From NCBI GenBank assembly GCA_963070105.1, contig OY718808.1:2468238-2532237 (forward strand): DNA of 64,000 bases. The letters run 5' to 3'. The notes beneath the pieces are model-generated. The model made no database searches, had not been told where the DNA came from, and saw nothing but the letters and a program-made list of their open reading frames with translations. Every line of letters begins with the position of its first letter. Position 1 is the stretch's first letter. This document shows, one piece after another, positions 26,401 to 39,813 of this stretch. A program made the position numbers and the translations under genes. Source of the stretch: Litomosoides sigmodontis. Taxonomy: Eukaryota; Nematoda; Chromadorea; Rhabditida; Onchocercidae.

Positions 26401-27686
26401 AGTGTTTAAAAAGAAAGCGAGAAAGTTTTGAAGCACTGACAATCACTTTATTGTTTAATTTCGAACAACAATAAATTCATTATTGCTAATTTATTGGTTT
26501 AATTCAAAATACATTTAAAATTTTTGCAATAAGTTAATTTGAAATTAAATTAATTTGAAAATTACCTAGTTATAACTTCAATGGATAACATGAAACGATC
26601 AGCAACGATTGATACGCCTAGAAATAGATAGACAATGATGAAAAAAAATGATAAACCACGAAATATACGATTTCCAATTGTTAGATGAAGAAACGGACGC
26701 CTGAAATTATCTCAATTTTTTTCAATCACAAAATTACAAACGAATATTTGAATTGCAAATATTCGCTAACACATATCAAAATTATCACTTTCAGAAGCTA
26801 AAACTTAGTATAATTGATGATAGGTGGAAAAGTTCACTCTCATATCAACTTTCAACATTAACAATATCATGAATTTAGCAAAAAAAATTTTTTGCTTTAA
26901 ATCACAGAAATGATAAGTTAGGTTTGAACGATTAAGTGATAAGTTTGTTTTATTTTTGCCTTTTAGAAAAAAAAGGAATTTTTACACGATTGTATCAAAT
27001 TTACAATTTTATAAATTTCATCCATAAAATATACACGAAAAATTTCGTTTGAAAAGTTTGCACCTTCATCATTACTTACTTTGTATGAATGCCATTTACT
27101 TTACCTGAATACTACTTATGTGCTTTTTTTTGTCAAAGAATTGTCAAATTATTATCCACTTTTGCATGTAGTAGGTAGCTTGGAAGAGAAAAAAAAAATT
27201 TTTTTTAAATTTTTTAAAAATACAAAAATTAGTGCAATATTTTGCTATAAAATTTCACACCTCTAATCATCGTAGTTCCTGCGGTTGATAAATTAAAACG
27301 CTTCAAATGTTACAAACGTATAAATATGTATTACTTCAATCGATGAATGCTAAATTTTCCCTATTAAGTAAACAATTTAATTTCCTGTCCTTCATGTCAC
27401 ACAACTAATGAATGTCTACGATAAGTGCACTAAAAAAAATTAGCACTAACCAAATAGGTACAATTACACCATCAACACAATTCGTCAGAGTAGTTGTTTC
27501 TGTCTGATTAGCACTATTAGCTTGTGCGGCACTGATCAAAGATAAAAGTATGACAACAATCCATACAGTTCGTGAAAAATAATTTATGAGAAAATTGTTG
27601 GAATGCAATCTCAACACGATTGTTTTTGAATTGTAACAATTTTCTCTCTGAACTATTGTTGTCATCGTAATTGTTTCACTTAACAT
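17443..27686 (-). CDS. ncx: Na+/Ca2+ exchanger (NCX, SLC8 family)
   Basis: Plasma-membrane antiporter exchanging 3 Na+ for 1 Ca2+. Twenty-two exons join in frame to 977 residues (human NCX1: 973): 27451-27686, 26566-26700, 26242-26345, 25282-25319, 24672-24835, 23884-24028, 23670-23768, 23271-23440, 22942-23020, 22179-22418, 21789-21966, 21393-21519, 20383-20463, 20152-20252, 19761-19904, 19481-19599, 19198-19297, 18860-18997, 18628-18786, 18245-18346, 17874-18058 and 17443-17532. A signal sequence (about residues 42-58) precedes the first membrane cluster. Alpha-1 repeat: [10 protein letters not shown] and GSAAFN, residues 158-193. Calx-beta 1 spans about 391-530 ([15 protein letters not shown]); Calx-beta 2 about 530-635. 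Alpha-2 repeat: GTSIPDTFASK and [14 protein letters not shown], residues 848-885. Oddities: exon 12 ends in a GC donor, exon 15 encodes a Lys-rich insert, and Calx-beta 2 lacks the usual acidic loop. Which C. elegans ncx paralogue it matches was not decided. Confidence 0.94.
24053..24657. repeat. Intronic minisatellite in the NCX gene
   Basis: About 600 bases fill most of the intron between exons 5 and 6. Degenerate tandem units alternate an ATCAATTATTGTAGATAAAT block with AAAAAATCAAAAAATTCAAA spacers, roughly 60-100 bases per unit. No coding content. Confidence 0.85.
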
Positions 27687-27734
27687 CACCAATTTGAAGA
27701 TATTTCACTGGAAAAATAAGCAAACAAATAAATT

Positions 27735-27756
27735 AAATGAATGAATGAATGAATGA
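27735..27756. repeat. (ATGA)n microsatellite
   Basis: About five copies of AATG/ATGA directly upstream of the NCX start region. Confidence 0.8.
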
Positions 27757-29240
27757 GCTCAGCCTCGTCACAATAACCATCAATATAGCAGCAAACATAA
27801 ATTTCAATTAATCAAAAATTTTCGAAATGCGAGGAGCAAAAGCAAAAAAAAAGGCATAAGCAATTAAACAGTTTAGGAATTGTTTGCTTACTTGGTTGAT
27901 ATGTCATTGAGTGAGAATGATCGTAAGAATTAATTAACTGAATTTTTAATTGGCGATTAAACATACGTAGTTTGGAATTATTTCCCTTCAAAAAATTTTG
28001 CTCTAATAACAATTCCACAATTTATGGCTCATGTAAAATCAAAAAAAAAGTGAAAAGGAAAATCAAATATTGAATAGTAAGTCGCCAAATGAAAAATGTT
28101 AAATCGATAGAATTCATTAAAAATTTCCATCTTTTTTAAGAAGAAAGAAATAAAATTTGATAAAGTTAGAATAATATATGAGTGATTATTAAACAAAGAA
28201 AAAAAAACCATCCAATAAATTATTCGTTTAGAAGCGTACACGTTTTCCTACAAACATTTTCACGTTCACAATTTTTACATACTTAATTTCCACTTATTTT
28301 AAACACTCGAAATTATACAAAAAAACACTAATACATTTGTACGATCTATATAATTGCACAGTCCAGTTGCCTATTAGCACGTGACCCGTAAACTATGAGA
28401 TAATAAAAAGCAATAAACACGATACTGTAACTGTAGCATACCGTAACGCAAAGATGTTTGTGCGAGCGGAAGGAATAGAACTTGGAGAGGTAAAAGTTAT
28501 TTTGGTTGACAAAAATATTTGCGTCAAAAATTTAGAAGTTAGGAAAACTTATCCAATCACATTCAATTTATCAATTACAGCAATGAATGATAGATTGAAA
28601 ATTTCTTTTCGCTTCAAATTTTCATATTAAAGAAAGCGAGAATTTGATGAAAAAATTTTCCACTTTAAATTACATACGTTGATAATTTTGATTTTTTTTC
28701 ACTTTGTTTGAATTTTTTTAACCTTTTATCACATTAGAGAATATTATAATCCTTACTGCGATAAATTTGCATACTATGATTGCAGAAAAGGTAAGAAAAA
28801 ATCAAACTAGAAAATCAACAGTAGACTTTATTTTCACGAACAATCTAGAATTGTTTAATTTAGAGACGACAAATTACATCTAAAATATTTGTACATTTTT
28901 TTTGTGAGAAAAAAAATTTTTTTTTACTAAAGTAGATTAGAAATTACATTTTATTTGGTGTGAAAAAAAAGTACTAAGTGTAAGAGAAATAAAATTTGCA
29001 TTTAGCATCTATATTTAAAGTTTAATATTTAACATTTAATGATTAAGTGAAAAAAAAAGAAAGAAAAGCAATTTTTGCAACGGTTAACTTCATATCGACA
29101 TTTTCATCTTTTTTCTTTGATTAGCAATAAAAGCGGTGAACGACGAATTTATGCTATTGATCATCGAAATAATTATTTTTTTCCTCATCCAGTAAATTTG
29201 CTCTGAGAGAGAAAGTAAATTAACCATGCGCTTCTCCAAC

Positions 29241-29283
29241 TCTCCCTCTCTCTCTCTCTCTCTCTCTTTCACACACACACACA
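29241..29283. repeat. Compound (TC)n(AC)n microsatellite
   Basis: About eleven TC units followed by about six AC units. It generates spurious Arg/Glu-repeat ORFs on the minus strand. Confidence 0.9.
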
Positions 29284-31860
29284 ATAGCATAATATGATAG
29301 TAGAGATCTTGTAATGGTGATTGAGGCAAAAAAGGAAAAGGAAATTTTCAACAAACTGAATTTTTGTAAATTTTCATTTCCAAATTTCCAATGCAAAATG
29401 AAAAATGTCAGTTTAATGCGATCAGTGAATTGATCAGAAATCTGAAAAAAATCACAATTCATTATCACTCGTTCATTTGACATGAGAGATAAAAACATGT
29501 TATTACAAGTATTTCATTTCTGTGTTGAAATTAAAATATTTTTGTTTTTTATTCATAATGAAGCAAGCATTCAGTTGCTTGCAAAATTTATTTCATCATG
29601 GAGAAGCTCTTTTATGGCCAAAAGAAAAGAGGAATTGCGTTCTCTGTTCGGAATGGAAAATTTCGCTTTCCGGTTCTTTTTTCCGTCAACTTTTTTTGCC
29701 TTTGATCTTCAAATGGCTCATTTATTCGACTACTATCTGTAATAGTTTCAGTCATACTTATTGATTGCTTCATTACTTTTCAAAAGTTGAAAATTTTCAA
29801 GTTTCGTTTTTTTTTTCAAGTAGATTTATTGTGAAGTGGGAAGATAATGTTCATAATGGGGAAATTTTTAAACTATATGTGACTGCTTGAAAATTTCCAC
29901 ACGTCGTCGTAACATTCGGCGACTGTACGCTATAGCAGCGTCTATTTGCCAGTAATACATCTCCTTCAATACGTGCACTTAAATAGTTTAGCTTTAATTA
30001 TCAAAAATTTTCAGAATTTTCCGCATAATTTCAAATCTATCACTGAGTGAGTGAGTGAGTGTTTTGTTAATCGAAGTAACAACATGGCAAAGTAACAATT
30101 GCATAAACAATCATTTTTTTTTTTGCTTCACCAATTAATTCATTCCTTGCGTAACCTTGATTTAGACGTCCGTGTCTTTTTTCAAATAACACTGAAATTC
30201 TCTAATCACTTCTTTTCACCTCACTTATTAAATTTTAAAGAAATACCTTTACTGTCCTACCATTTGTTGATAGTTTCGAGAGTGCTCGTTGATAAGTCGC
30301 TCGTTCATTTTGTTCCTCTGCGCATTCATTTATTCAACGCTGTTCGATTCATTTCTTCTAACTTAGTCGTTTAGCATCAAACATATGTGATGTTGTAGGT
30401 AGGTAGGTGCATGTCTTTTTTCCCTGTTTCATTTTAAATTTCGTTTTAGTTTGAAAAAAAGTGCAGAGTACCATTGAAATTGCCGTGAAGCTAGGCATAT
30501 TTTTGTTGGAGAGTTTTTGCATTCCTCGTTGACATTATAATATGCAAATTATCCGAGCTTATCAAGTGAAGTAATAATTGGTTGCTCTCAATTAGTCTAC
30601 GCCGTTCATTCACAACAATAATTTTTAGGATTTCATGATGAAGCACTGTGGTAGTTAGTAGTTTATAGCTTTAGTGAAGAAGTGTCAAGATGATTGTCGC
30701 ACCAAAGAAGTAAGCTTCACACTGCAATACGCTAAATTTGAGCTTAGCAATGTTCTGCAAAAAAAAAAAAATTTTTTACAAATTTAAAAAGCGGATAAGT
30801 AGTCATGTTGTACATGAAGTTGATATTGATGGTAAACAAAAAAAAAGAAAAAGAAAAGATGGTAAAGTGAATTAAAACAGTATGCAGCATAAATCTTATC
30901 ATTTCACTCCAAATATTCAGTTTCTACAGGATAGATAAGAAAAAAAATTTACGATACAATTACCTTTACGATACATTTAAAAATAAAAAGAATTTCATAA
31001 AATTATTCCAAAATTACCATTTATGTCTTAAATTGTTAGAGACTGAAAGGAAGAAGCAATTTTGCAATTTTTTGCGAAATGATATTTAAATTAGCCTCTT
31101 CGGAAAGAATTTTTCCTTTTTTTTTGTTGAAAAGTACAAAGTTAATGATCTTATAGTAGTAGATGTGACAAATGTAGTAATTTCATTTCAATTTCATAAT
31201 TTCATAGTCAAACGTAAATTCGTAATTTAACCACAATATTTTGTCTAGAAACTATAACCTGAAATGTAGCATTTCAGGGTGAGTGAAATGAAGCGATCTC
31301 TTCTACATTCAAACAGTTATAGGATTAAGTTTAAAAAAAAAAAAGCAAAATTTATTTTGCATAAGAAATAAGCATACAGTTTATGGTTCAATAGCGCATA
31401 ACTTACTTTTAACATGCCGCTTCTACCACTTAGTTAAATTAATTTTTTTAATTTTTTTAAAAATTTTTTTTATTCAGTTAAATTAAAAGTAGTGACGGAA
31501 ACACTGCGCAATTTATATTTGAATTAAATTGTAATTTAAAAAAGCATTTATTTATCCATTTATAGCAATAACATTAACAAATTGGCATTTCTATGCTATC
31601 ACTTTAAGACGTGACATTTTACACTCTTTGCAGTTATAATAACTTTTTTCTTATGCTAACTGAAATTATGAATATATGCGTTAAATATAAATTACACTTA
31701 TTTGAGGATAAATTTTCAAATTTTTAAATAGCTCAAATGAAGCGAAAATGCGTTTGCGTCTGAAGACGGAGGCCTTTCTCTCCGCCAAAAAAAAAAAGAA
31801 GTAGCTATAACCACATTTCTTTATTTTTTCTTTTGTTGAAAACTGGAGGAGGCCGGAGCA

Positions 31861-31892
31861 GGGGAGGGGAGTCTAAGGGAGAGGGAGAGGGG
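31861..31892 (+). other. Potential G-quadruplex motif
   Basis: Five G-runs of three or four with loops of 1, 7, 3 and 3 bases, inside a purine-rich patch (about 31845-31900) that stands out in otherwise AT-rich sequence. Confidence 0.6.
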
Positions 31893-33462
31893 CCAGAGGA
31901 GCACTTATTATTCAAGTAGCTAAGGGTGATGATGAATTGATGTTAGCATTTTATTTTAAGTGTGTGAAATGATTTATTTGAATTGATTCCATCAATTTGA
32001 ACTATTCTATGCAAATAAATGAGGAAATTATGGAAAAAAAATAAACGAATGAGTGGATATAGAATTGATTTCAATTCGAAATTTGAAATTTGTGATTTGC
32101 ATGTGAATGAAAATTTGAAATTTGTGTCAATTTCTTTTTCCATTCAAAATCTGAAGTTGAAAATAAACATAGCAAATTTTACATAATAATTATTTGTGTA
32201 TGCAAATTGCTATTAAAATTTTGCTCCATCGTTTTGCAAATGAAAGAAAGAAAAAAAGTGCATTAGTAAAGTTAGGCAAAAAAAAAAATTTGAAAATTAG
32301 CATAAAAAAAGAATTCAAAGTGAACGTGAAGAGTGAAGGAAATCGTCTCGTACAGCTAACAGCTAGTTTGAAAATGATGTAAAATATGAAAGTTTAATTA
32401 GTCATAAAAATAACTTCGCTATAAATGGGTAAAATGAAAGTATGTTCGATTCATTGCTTAATGCTGCAAGTATTACTTTATACTTATGATATCACTGAAG
32501 CATATATATGGTGTGTTATTAACAAGTTACTGATATGCATCTGTTATAGGATAAAAATAGGTGAGATAGTTGGGAAGGAAAGATTATTTTAATTTACAAG
32601 AAAAAAAGAAATTGAGCTCTACTAACTAAATATAGAAGTGGTTTAAATTTTCATTTCACATCTTGATTACCTCAGCTCACCTTTGAGAGTTCCAATCAAC
32701 AATTTTGAAAAAAGTATAAATTTTGCTCAACAAAGGAGAGAATGATATTGCAATGGATGGAAGGACTAATGATAATGCTACTAACAGTTAGATTTCGAGC
32801 ACTTTCACCACTTCTATTTATTGACATTCTTTTAATCTTGCCGACTTCTTTCAATTATGTTGTCGTAATCTCAAATTGAGAAAAATGTAAAAGAGAAAGT
32901 GAAAACTTTAATTGCCACTTTTGAAAGTTTGTATTAAATTTGTGAAAAATTGAAAGTGCAAAAACAAGGTGCTCTGAACTCTCTTCTCTTCAATTCAACA
33001 TTGACCTTCAACATATCGCACCTCAACAACACAACTTTCAATGCTGTCTATCGTAACACAGGGAAAAAAAAGGACGAGGAAGCTAAATTATTGCTCTTCA
33101 TCGATACATCACATCAAATCGCATCAGCTGATTGATCGATTATCTTTTCAACAATTTAAATTAACATCAACAGGAGGAATAGATAAATTAATAGTGGTTT
33201 AATCAGGAAAAATAATACTCGGAAACAGTAATACAATAGTAATTTCAATAATTCAATAAAAAATTTGAATAGAGTTTGATTTAAAAAAAATAATAAAATA
33301 ATAGTGTAGTGAGAAGCAAACACACATTGCAACGAAAAAAAAAACGATAAATGATTAGAGAATTAACCATTCATTTGTTTAGTTAATTTAAAAAAAAAAA
33401 CTGTACGTAAAAAAAAGTGATGAATGTTGGAAAGTCATTCAATGCTACTCTGAAAATGCCAT

Positions 33463-36400
33463 TCAACTACCAACACTTGGCGAAAAAAGTAGAGTGACCG
33501 CTTCACCGGTTGAGTTGAAGAGTGGTGAGAATGCGTACGGTGAAAAGATTACTGCAGCAACGTAGGTGGGAGAGAAGAATGAGGGTGAAAGCGCAAATGG
33601 ACTGGCAATGAAAGAGGTAAGTAGGGAGGGTGAGAAGATGGCTGGATTTAGCACAAATGGACTCATGATAACAGGTGAAAGTACGGATGGTGATGCAACA
33701 AATGGTGATAGTGCGCTTGGTGCAAGAATGGTTGGTACGAGCGCAACTGGACTTAGAATTGCAGGAGCGATGACCAGTGGCGATAGGATCACGGGCGAAA
33801 GGGCATTTGGTGAGAGGATTGCCGGACTTAGGAGAGTTGGCGAGACGAGCATCGGAAGGAATACGCTCGGACTGAGAATGAAAGCACCGAAAATTGAGGG
33901 AGAAAAAAGTGTTAGTGAGAATGCAGTAGGTGAGAGGATGAATGATACTGTAAACGCAGTGAAAAGACTGCTAACGAAAGCGGAAGGAGCGAGTATGATT
34001 TGTTGCGGTTGCTCGCTATGGCTTTGCTGCTTCTGACGGTGCCGCTGTTGGCTTTCACGTTTCCGATGTAATTTCAGTGAAGAATGCATCTTAGCCATAT
34101 CACGTATGTTGCTGAGGAGATGACGGTGCATATCATCTTCACTTAATGACAGGAAAAACTTCAACGCTTTGCTGTTGTTCATGGGTGACTGTGGACCGTA
34201 GACCATAGTCAGTTGCTTTGGGGTCAACATCGAGAAACCGGTTCTGTTGAAGTCCATCAACTGTAGCATTTTCCATTAATGAACGGAATAACCGGATGAT
34301 TTGTTTGGAGAAAGAATGCTAGCAGTTTTTTGCGCAAATGCAACACATTCCGTTTCCGGAAGTGTCGAAGATGCGCCTAAATATTGGAAAGGCTTTGTCA
34401 AAATAACACCTTAATTACGGTGATGAGGAAGATAAATCAACCTGCTTTGGAGTAAGTGAATATGTAAGGTTCTCAAACACTTCCATTTTCCTGGCCAATT
34501 CCGGATCAATTTCAGTGACGTTTTCTTTGGTAAAATACATGGGTTGTCCGTCAATTCCACGTGGCATTGACTTATAACCGGGAGGTAACCAATCGGATTC
34601 CTGCTCTTCCTGAATTCTTTCCAGCCAAATTCAATGAAGGAGAATAACAGACATTAAAATGCATTTCAAACCTTTAATTTCTCTATCGCGTCAGTTGTGC
34701 CGGAAGCTTCCATAATGAAGTTCAACCACTCATCGTAGTCTCTGTTACCAACAATTTTCAACAATTCCGGAATACTGGTGAGTGCTTCTATGCCTTTGCC
34801 TTCATCATGCATACTGAACAGCGAGGGAGATAAGATGCTAATCTGCAACGAAGGCTTCTTCAATTTCTTCAAATAGCGCAGAAGACTAATCGAAAGAAGC
34901 TTCAAACGGCTAAGTGCAAGTTCAGTCAGCTGACCTGATCCTTAACATTATCAGGCACTATTGATAACAGTCGTGGCGAACCAAATCGGAACGTTTTATT
35001 CTCCAATTCGGTACCATTAGCGCCCCCAAGGACCATTGCTAGCTTAACCGCTCGTTGAAACAGTCGAATAATTTCTAAAGTCTTCTTTGCTTTTGCATTA
35101 TTTTTGTCCAAACCTTGCAGGACGTGATCCGGTATGTGCAATTCCTTCGCCAAACGTTTCTCGTCCTTAAAGAAAACGGAATCGGTCCATCTGCCAGGAT
35201 TATCCAACTTCCGAAAGCTCCTTCAAGAGGCACTTACCGGTGTTAGCTTCACGTGCTCGTTGAACAAAAATCGTTGTTTAAACTTTTCCGCAAACTCATT
35301 TTCCTCCTTTGCGCGCTGCTTCATACTTTTGATGTCGTACATCAGCTTTTTCCATCTAAATATTATACTTTTTTTAAAATTACACTAAAATCTGTTGCTG
35401 CCACCACTTGAATCATTACGTTTCCAAATCTCAATTTACGGTCAGCGCTCCTTTGTTTTAAGAAAATTAAGCTCAAAACTAACGACGAATTGGGCTCCTT
35501 CTTCTTGATGACTCTCGTCATTTTCGACAAGTATTTGCCGAGAATCCCGAAAGGCGTTAAGTGTTCGTACTGCGTGTGCAACTTATAGTTGTGCCGATTG
35601 ATTACGTCTCGTCGCGTGCGGAATTCCACCTTTTCCCCTTGTTCAATCCACTCCGCGTCAGTTTCACGTGAGTCAGATTGGATTATGCCATCGACTTCGC
35701 TGCCTCTTCTTCCGTCCAACAGTTTTTGAAGCTTTTGCAATTGAGAGACTGCATGATGAGGTGATGTAAGTGAAATTAAATTCTCCAATGAAATAAAATT
35801 AAGCAATTAATTACCACTGCAGTGTTTCAAATGACATTTCATCTTGGGATTTGACGTATTAGAGTTTGTACGATAGAAATGCATGCAATGCAGGCATGCA
35901 TGCAATGCAGGCATTTTCATCGATCTATCGAATCATTCAAGCCATCGTAGATATGCGCCGGCAGAGAGGCGCAAAAGTCGTAAAGTGCAAAAAGAGTGCC
36001 CACTTCCTGTAGGATCCATCTTTCTCGGCTTTGCATCGATAGCTCGAACCAAGCAGTTTGCTTGCTGATAAATATCCTCAGCTGCTTTCGAACACTTTTG
36101 CAGTCTATTCCGTTCATACTCGTTCAGTTCGTTTAAACTGAAATTAAAAGTCAGACCACCGACTGACGGCACTCATAAAAAGGATTTCATTACGCTTTCC
36201 CAATGTGCTAAATTTAGAAAGTCCGTTTAAAAAATGCAATGCTTATCGGTCTTCTTTTGCCTCATTAAACGAAACTCTTCGGAATACGTCTGTCAGCAAA
36301 GCGCAATTCATTTTGAAAGCGTGTGCTACGTGTCTGTTTGCGTGTGCCGCATATTACTGGGTTTCCTGGCGCACACGTGATAGGAAGGGACTGACTGTTT

Positions 36401-36723
36401 GGTGGCGATACAAGCCATGATGCTGCTGATTCCTTGATTAATCCATCGTTCGATCAGCTGAATGCCGGCTTCCTTTGATATTGGTATGTTTAACTTTTTG
36501 CCGTCGTAATATTGCGCACCGGGCATTGTTTCTCGTGTGTACTGGATGGAACTTGAAACGTAGCGGAAGGTAGTGCCTGAGCAGGTGAAGGTGAATGAAC
36601 GTGAAATTGTCATGGCAGTAACTATTCCCACAGAGTAAGTGTTGAAATTGTTAGCGTAAAGTTTAACTTACAAGCCATCCATATCGCAACCAATTTTGCC
36701 GTTTGTTCCTTGTTATATCTCAT
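33463..36723 (-). CDS. mlt-10-like: MLT-10-like moulting-cycle protein, copy A (probably interrupted)
   Basis: Same nine-exon plan as copies B-D: 36672-36723, 36330-36621, 35815-36137, 35484-35748, 35238-35355, 34935-35165, 34672-34842, 34442-34609 and 33463-34260. MLT-10 family proteins are secreted, nematode-specific proteins needed for cuticle moulting (family knowledge). Seen: a signal peptide across the exon 1-2 junction, the core blocks LTPFGILGKYL, FGSPRLLSIVP and VYGPQSPMNNSKALKFFLSL, and a Leu-Ser-Pro repeat tail preceded by a Gln/His-rich insert. Exon 3 is 93 bases longer than in the other copies because 35871-35965 replaces two bases; the insert brings an in-frame TGA at 35933-35935. 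Unless a weak donor upstream (GTGGGC) is used, the protein stops there, so this copy may be a pseudogene. It is the most diverged of the four. Confidence 0.7.
35871..35965. repeat. Insertion in exon 3 of copy A
   Basis: Sequence absent from copies B, C and D at the same point. It contains a 17-base unit rich in TGCATGC repeated twice in tandem (about 35879-35912). Net gain is 93 bases. Confidence 0.75.
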
Positions 36724-37720
36724 TAGATAACGCTTTGAGAATTACAGTTATTAGGGACAATTATCCTGCAAAACCATGCAACTTAACTTTTTAACGTGCA
36801 CTGTAGGACTTACAGTTTAAAAATAATCTGATTTTTGAATTAGTGCCTTAGGACTAGTTGGACGGATTAATGAATAGAAAATGGGAGGATAAATGACAAA
36901 ATTCGTTCAAATTTGAAGATTAAATGATCAAATGCGAAAAACTTCACTCAGAAAATGTGCGACGAGACGTGAAGTAACCAAAAGTAATGTGTCAAATTAT
37001 GTCGTTGTGACGACAATTCCTCAACGAATGGTCATCTCACCTGAATTCATTTTAATTCTTTCCTCTAATGTGTCGAAGTGTCTGCAACTGTTCAAGTGCT
37101 ACTGGAATTAGTTGCTCTTTTTTCTTTTTTAAATTGTAAGCAACAATTGAATTTCTTTCAGATTGATGTCCTAGCAATAACGTTTAATTGCACTTAAAAT
37201 TTTTTTTTTTTTTTTGCTAGAACATAGAGGAAATATGTGAAGCAACAGATGAAGAGAATCATTTGAGTTCCGGAAACAATATCATATCATACATTGGAAG
37301 AAATTTTAATTAAAAAAAAACGAAAAAATTAAAGAATGAAAAAAAAGAAAATTTTCGTGAACTTAAATTTATTCTACCATACACACATACATGCTTCCAT
37401 TGTTTCACTTCAAAAGAGTTTTTTTTTTTGCACTGAAGTTAGTTGAAAATTTTGTCGAAAATTATTTAAAAATAATCTTATCATACACAACATATTTAGT
37501 AATTTTTAGTGAAGAAAGATAAAATTCCACTGGTTTTTTTTTAAATTAGATTAGTTAAATTAAAAATTAAAAAAAAATGCTTTTCTATCATCATATCATC
37601 AGCAATTTGCATGTAACCTTCATGTGATATCACTCGTCAACACTAAATGATTTTGATGAATAGATATCACCCTGCTCGTTTCGATTAAAACCATCACTGC
37701 TATAGCATTTTGTAATATTT

Positions 37721-37965
37721 AGGTCAAAATGAATTTTAGCAATTAATAACAGGTCAGCATCGTAGCCGTGGAGAAGAGTAGCCGTGGGGGAAAATGGAGT
37801 AGCCGCAAGGTGAATCAATTCCCTCTTCTCTTCCTACTTTAAAATTAATCGGAATGATAAGATAGAATCTGTGATTGCGGTGGTATTGGTGGTGATGTCG
37901 GTGTGTTCTCTGAGACTGAGATGGATGGTCATTGCTGTGTATTTCATACATTAAATTAATTATAA
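37721..37965. repeat. Block shared between the 5' flanks of A and B (A copy)
   Basis: Nearly identical to 45388-45627. It contains three GTAGCCG motifs within about 50 bases and a GTGGT-rich stretch. Both copies lie 1-2 kb upstream of the respective gene and mark the duplication unit. Confidence 0.8.
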
Positions 37966-39121
37966 AGAAGAAAAGTGGGGAAAAAAAAAGATACCTCAAT
38001 GTTATATCGAAAGAAAGGAAATGATACGGTAGTGACCAAATAAATGCGCTGTTAATTTATAGAGTGTGAAGAAGTTTTGCAAATATTCTTCTTCATAATA
38101 AATTTCAAAATTAATAATTAAATTTGTAAATTAATATTCATTGTTGTTGACAAAATTAACTCATTATTGTTTACACTTAGAAAAGTGTGAAATTTATTTA
38201 GAATAATTTTCGCATTCGATTGATGTATTATTTATTCTGTGAAGAAATGAATGTTTGATTTTCATTTAATGTGATAAATGATGTGTAATGAGTGAAAATT
38301 CTACTGTAGATTTTTTGTGCAAAATTTAAAAAAACATTGAAATTTAGGAATTTTTTTAAATTGTACAGTTGATTTTTGCTTGAACCCAAAATATCCTTCT
38401 CTACTTCTGGTACTTTCAGCAATAAAGCGTAGTTATCAGAGAGTTGTATGCTAATTTTTATCATTTATGCTTTATTAACTTTATAATTTAATTAAATAAA
38501 TTTTCATTTTTGTTCCAATACATTTTGTAACTTCTCCTGAAATCTTGTAGGATTCTGAAAATACTGATGATCATGTTTTACTGCAAAATAAATTATGCAG
38601 TGTAAAATCACGTGAAAATTTTCATATGAAATTAGTGCAAGAATGATATAATTGAAAATACTGAAAACAAACAATAGAATTACAAGCTATGGAACAGAAC
38701 GGTAATAATTATTCTGTTTTTTTTTTTTTTTTTTTTAAATCGATTATCCAAACGAAAAAATTTGGTAATACTATTTTTGGAGAAGCAATCGGTTCAGTGA
38801 AGGAAGTGGAAAAAGCAGCACTATCACATCAGAAGACAAAAGCTAAACAGTATCATTAGCTCTACCTACAGTGCAATAGAAAGAATAAAGCTACCTTAAT
38901 TTCAGTTGAGCTAATCTAAGATAAGTATGGAAGTGATGAGAGGAGTAGCTGGAAGCTAACTGAGCTAACTTCTTACATGTAAGATGATGTCGAGGGAGAA
39001 ATAGTGACAGCGCAAATGGACAGACACGAATCACAGAGCGCCAGCTAGCGCAAAGAGGAAGTGGAAAAAAGTAGGAAATGATGTTATGGATAACAGTGTA
39101 AAAAGTTTTATGGAGGCCAGG

Positions 39122-39140
39122 TGATGATGATGATGATGAT
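39122..39140. repeat. (GAT)n microsatellite
   Basis: Six consecutive GAT units. Confidence 0.8.
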
Positions 39141-39813
39141 GCTGAGAGCAGTGGAATAAGTGGTTAAGTAATAAAATGTATTAAGTAATAAAACAGATAC
39201 AATCACATCGATGAAGTTAAATTTTCAAAATTGAAATGGAGAGAAAATAGTGCTAGAAAAATGGACAACAATGAAGTGGAGATCGAGCTTAAGAAACGTG
39301 AAGCAACGAAGTACATAACATTTGAAGTCGAAAACACGCCATTCCCATCACCCTAATTCCTTCTTTCATTAAACGAGGAAGTGTTACGTGTAGCACACAC
39401 GTACTTCCAGCATTTCATATTCATGAATAAAAGAAGCCGAAAGATTTAATTGCAATTTTGGCACTTTGTTTGCAATGCTAAATGGTTGATGAACATCGAT
39501 TACTGTCAATTTTGTACTTTAATTTGAAAAGAATTGAAATGCACGGTATTTTTAGCACTCTTCCGCCAAATCTACGCTTCGTCCATTGGTCAGTAGCTCT
39601 GAACAACCAAATATTCTGTCCAAACAAGAGAAACTTCGTCAGATGAACGGTAGCATCCACAAAAGCGCAATAATTTATCAATGGAAACATATCTCTTGAA
39701 ACAAAACCATAATAATAATAGACTTAAGAAATAACATCGTTTTTGAAATAAAAAATATTGCACCACAACGTAACAAAAACTACAAAGTCATACAAAACAC
39801 GTGTGGTACGTGA

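Larger units (their letters stand above)
27687..33462. other. 5.8-kb region without a recognised gene
   Basis: The spacer between the NCX 5' end and the 3' end of MLT-10-like copy A. A splice-acceptor-like TTTTTCCAG on the minus strand (plus-strand CTG at 27708-27710) just above the NCX ATG suggests a trans-splice site or an upstream non-coding exon. The region holds microsatellites, a G-rich tract at 31861-31892, and near 32940-33190 a block related to the 3' flank of copy D. The ORFs here are low-complexity or antisense to repeats. Confidence 0.5.
36724..39813. other. Spacer between MLT-10-like copies A and B
   Basis: No gene seen. The first ~55 bases next to copy A match the 5' flank of copy B, then the two diverge. 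A second shared block lies at 37721-37965. The rest is AT-rich with poly-T/poly-A tracts and a short (GAT)n at 39122-39140. The part next to B is its 3' flank. Confidence 0.5.

Noticed and set aside
29090..29498. Minus-strand ORFs with Arg-Glu repeats
   Set aside because: Produced by the (TC)n(AC)n microsatellite.
33566..34036. Long plus-strand ORF of 156 codons antisense to the copy A tail, and similar ones at 39911-40354, 47818-48261 and 55162-55527
   Set aside because: They are the reverse strand of the Leu-Ser-Pro repeats; the 15-base periodicity lacks stops in that frame by composition. The sense strand continues the MLT-10 core.
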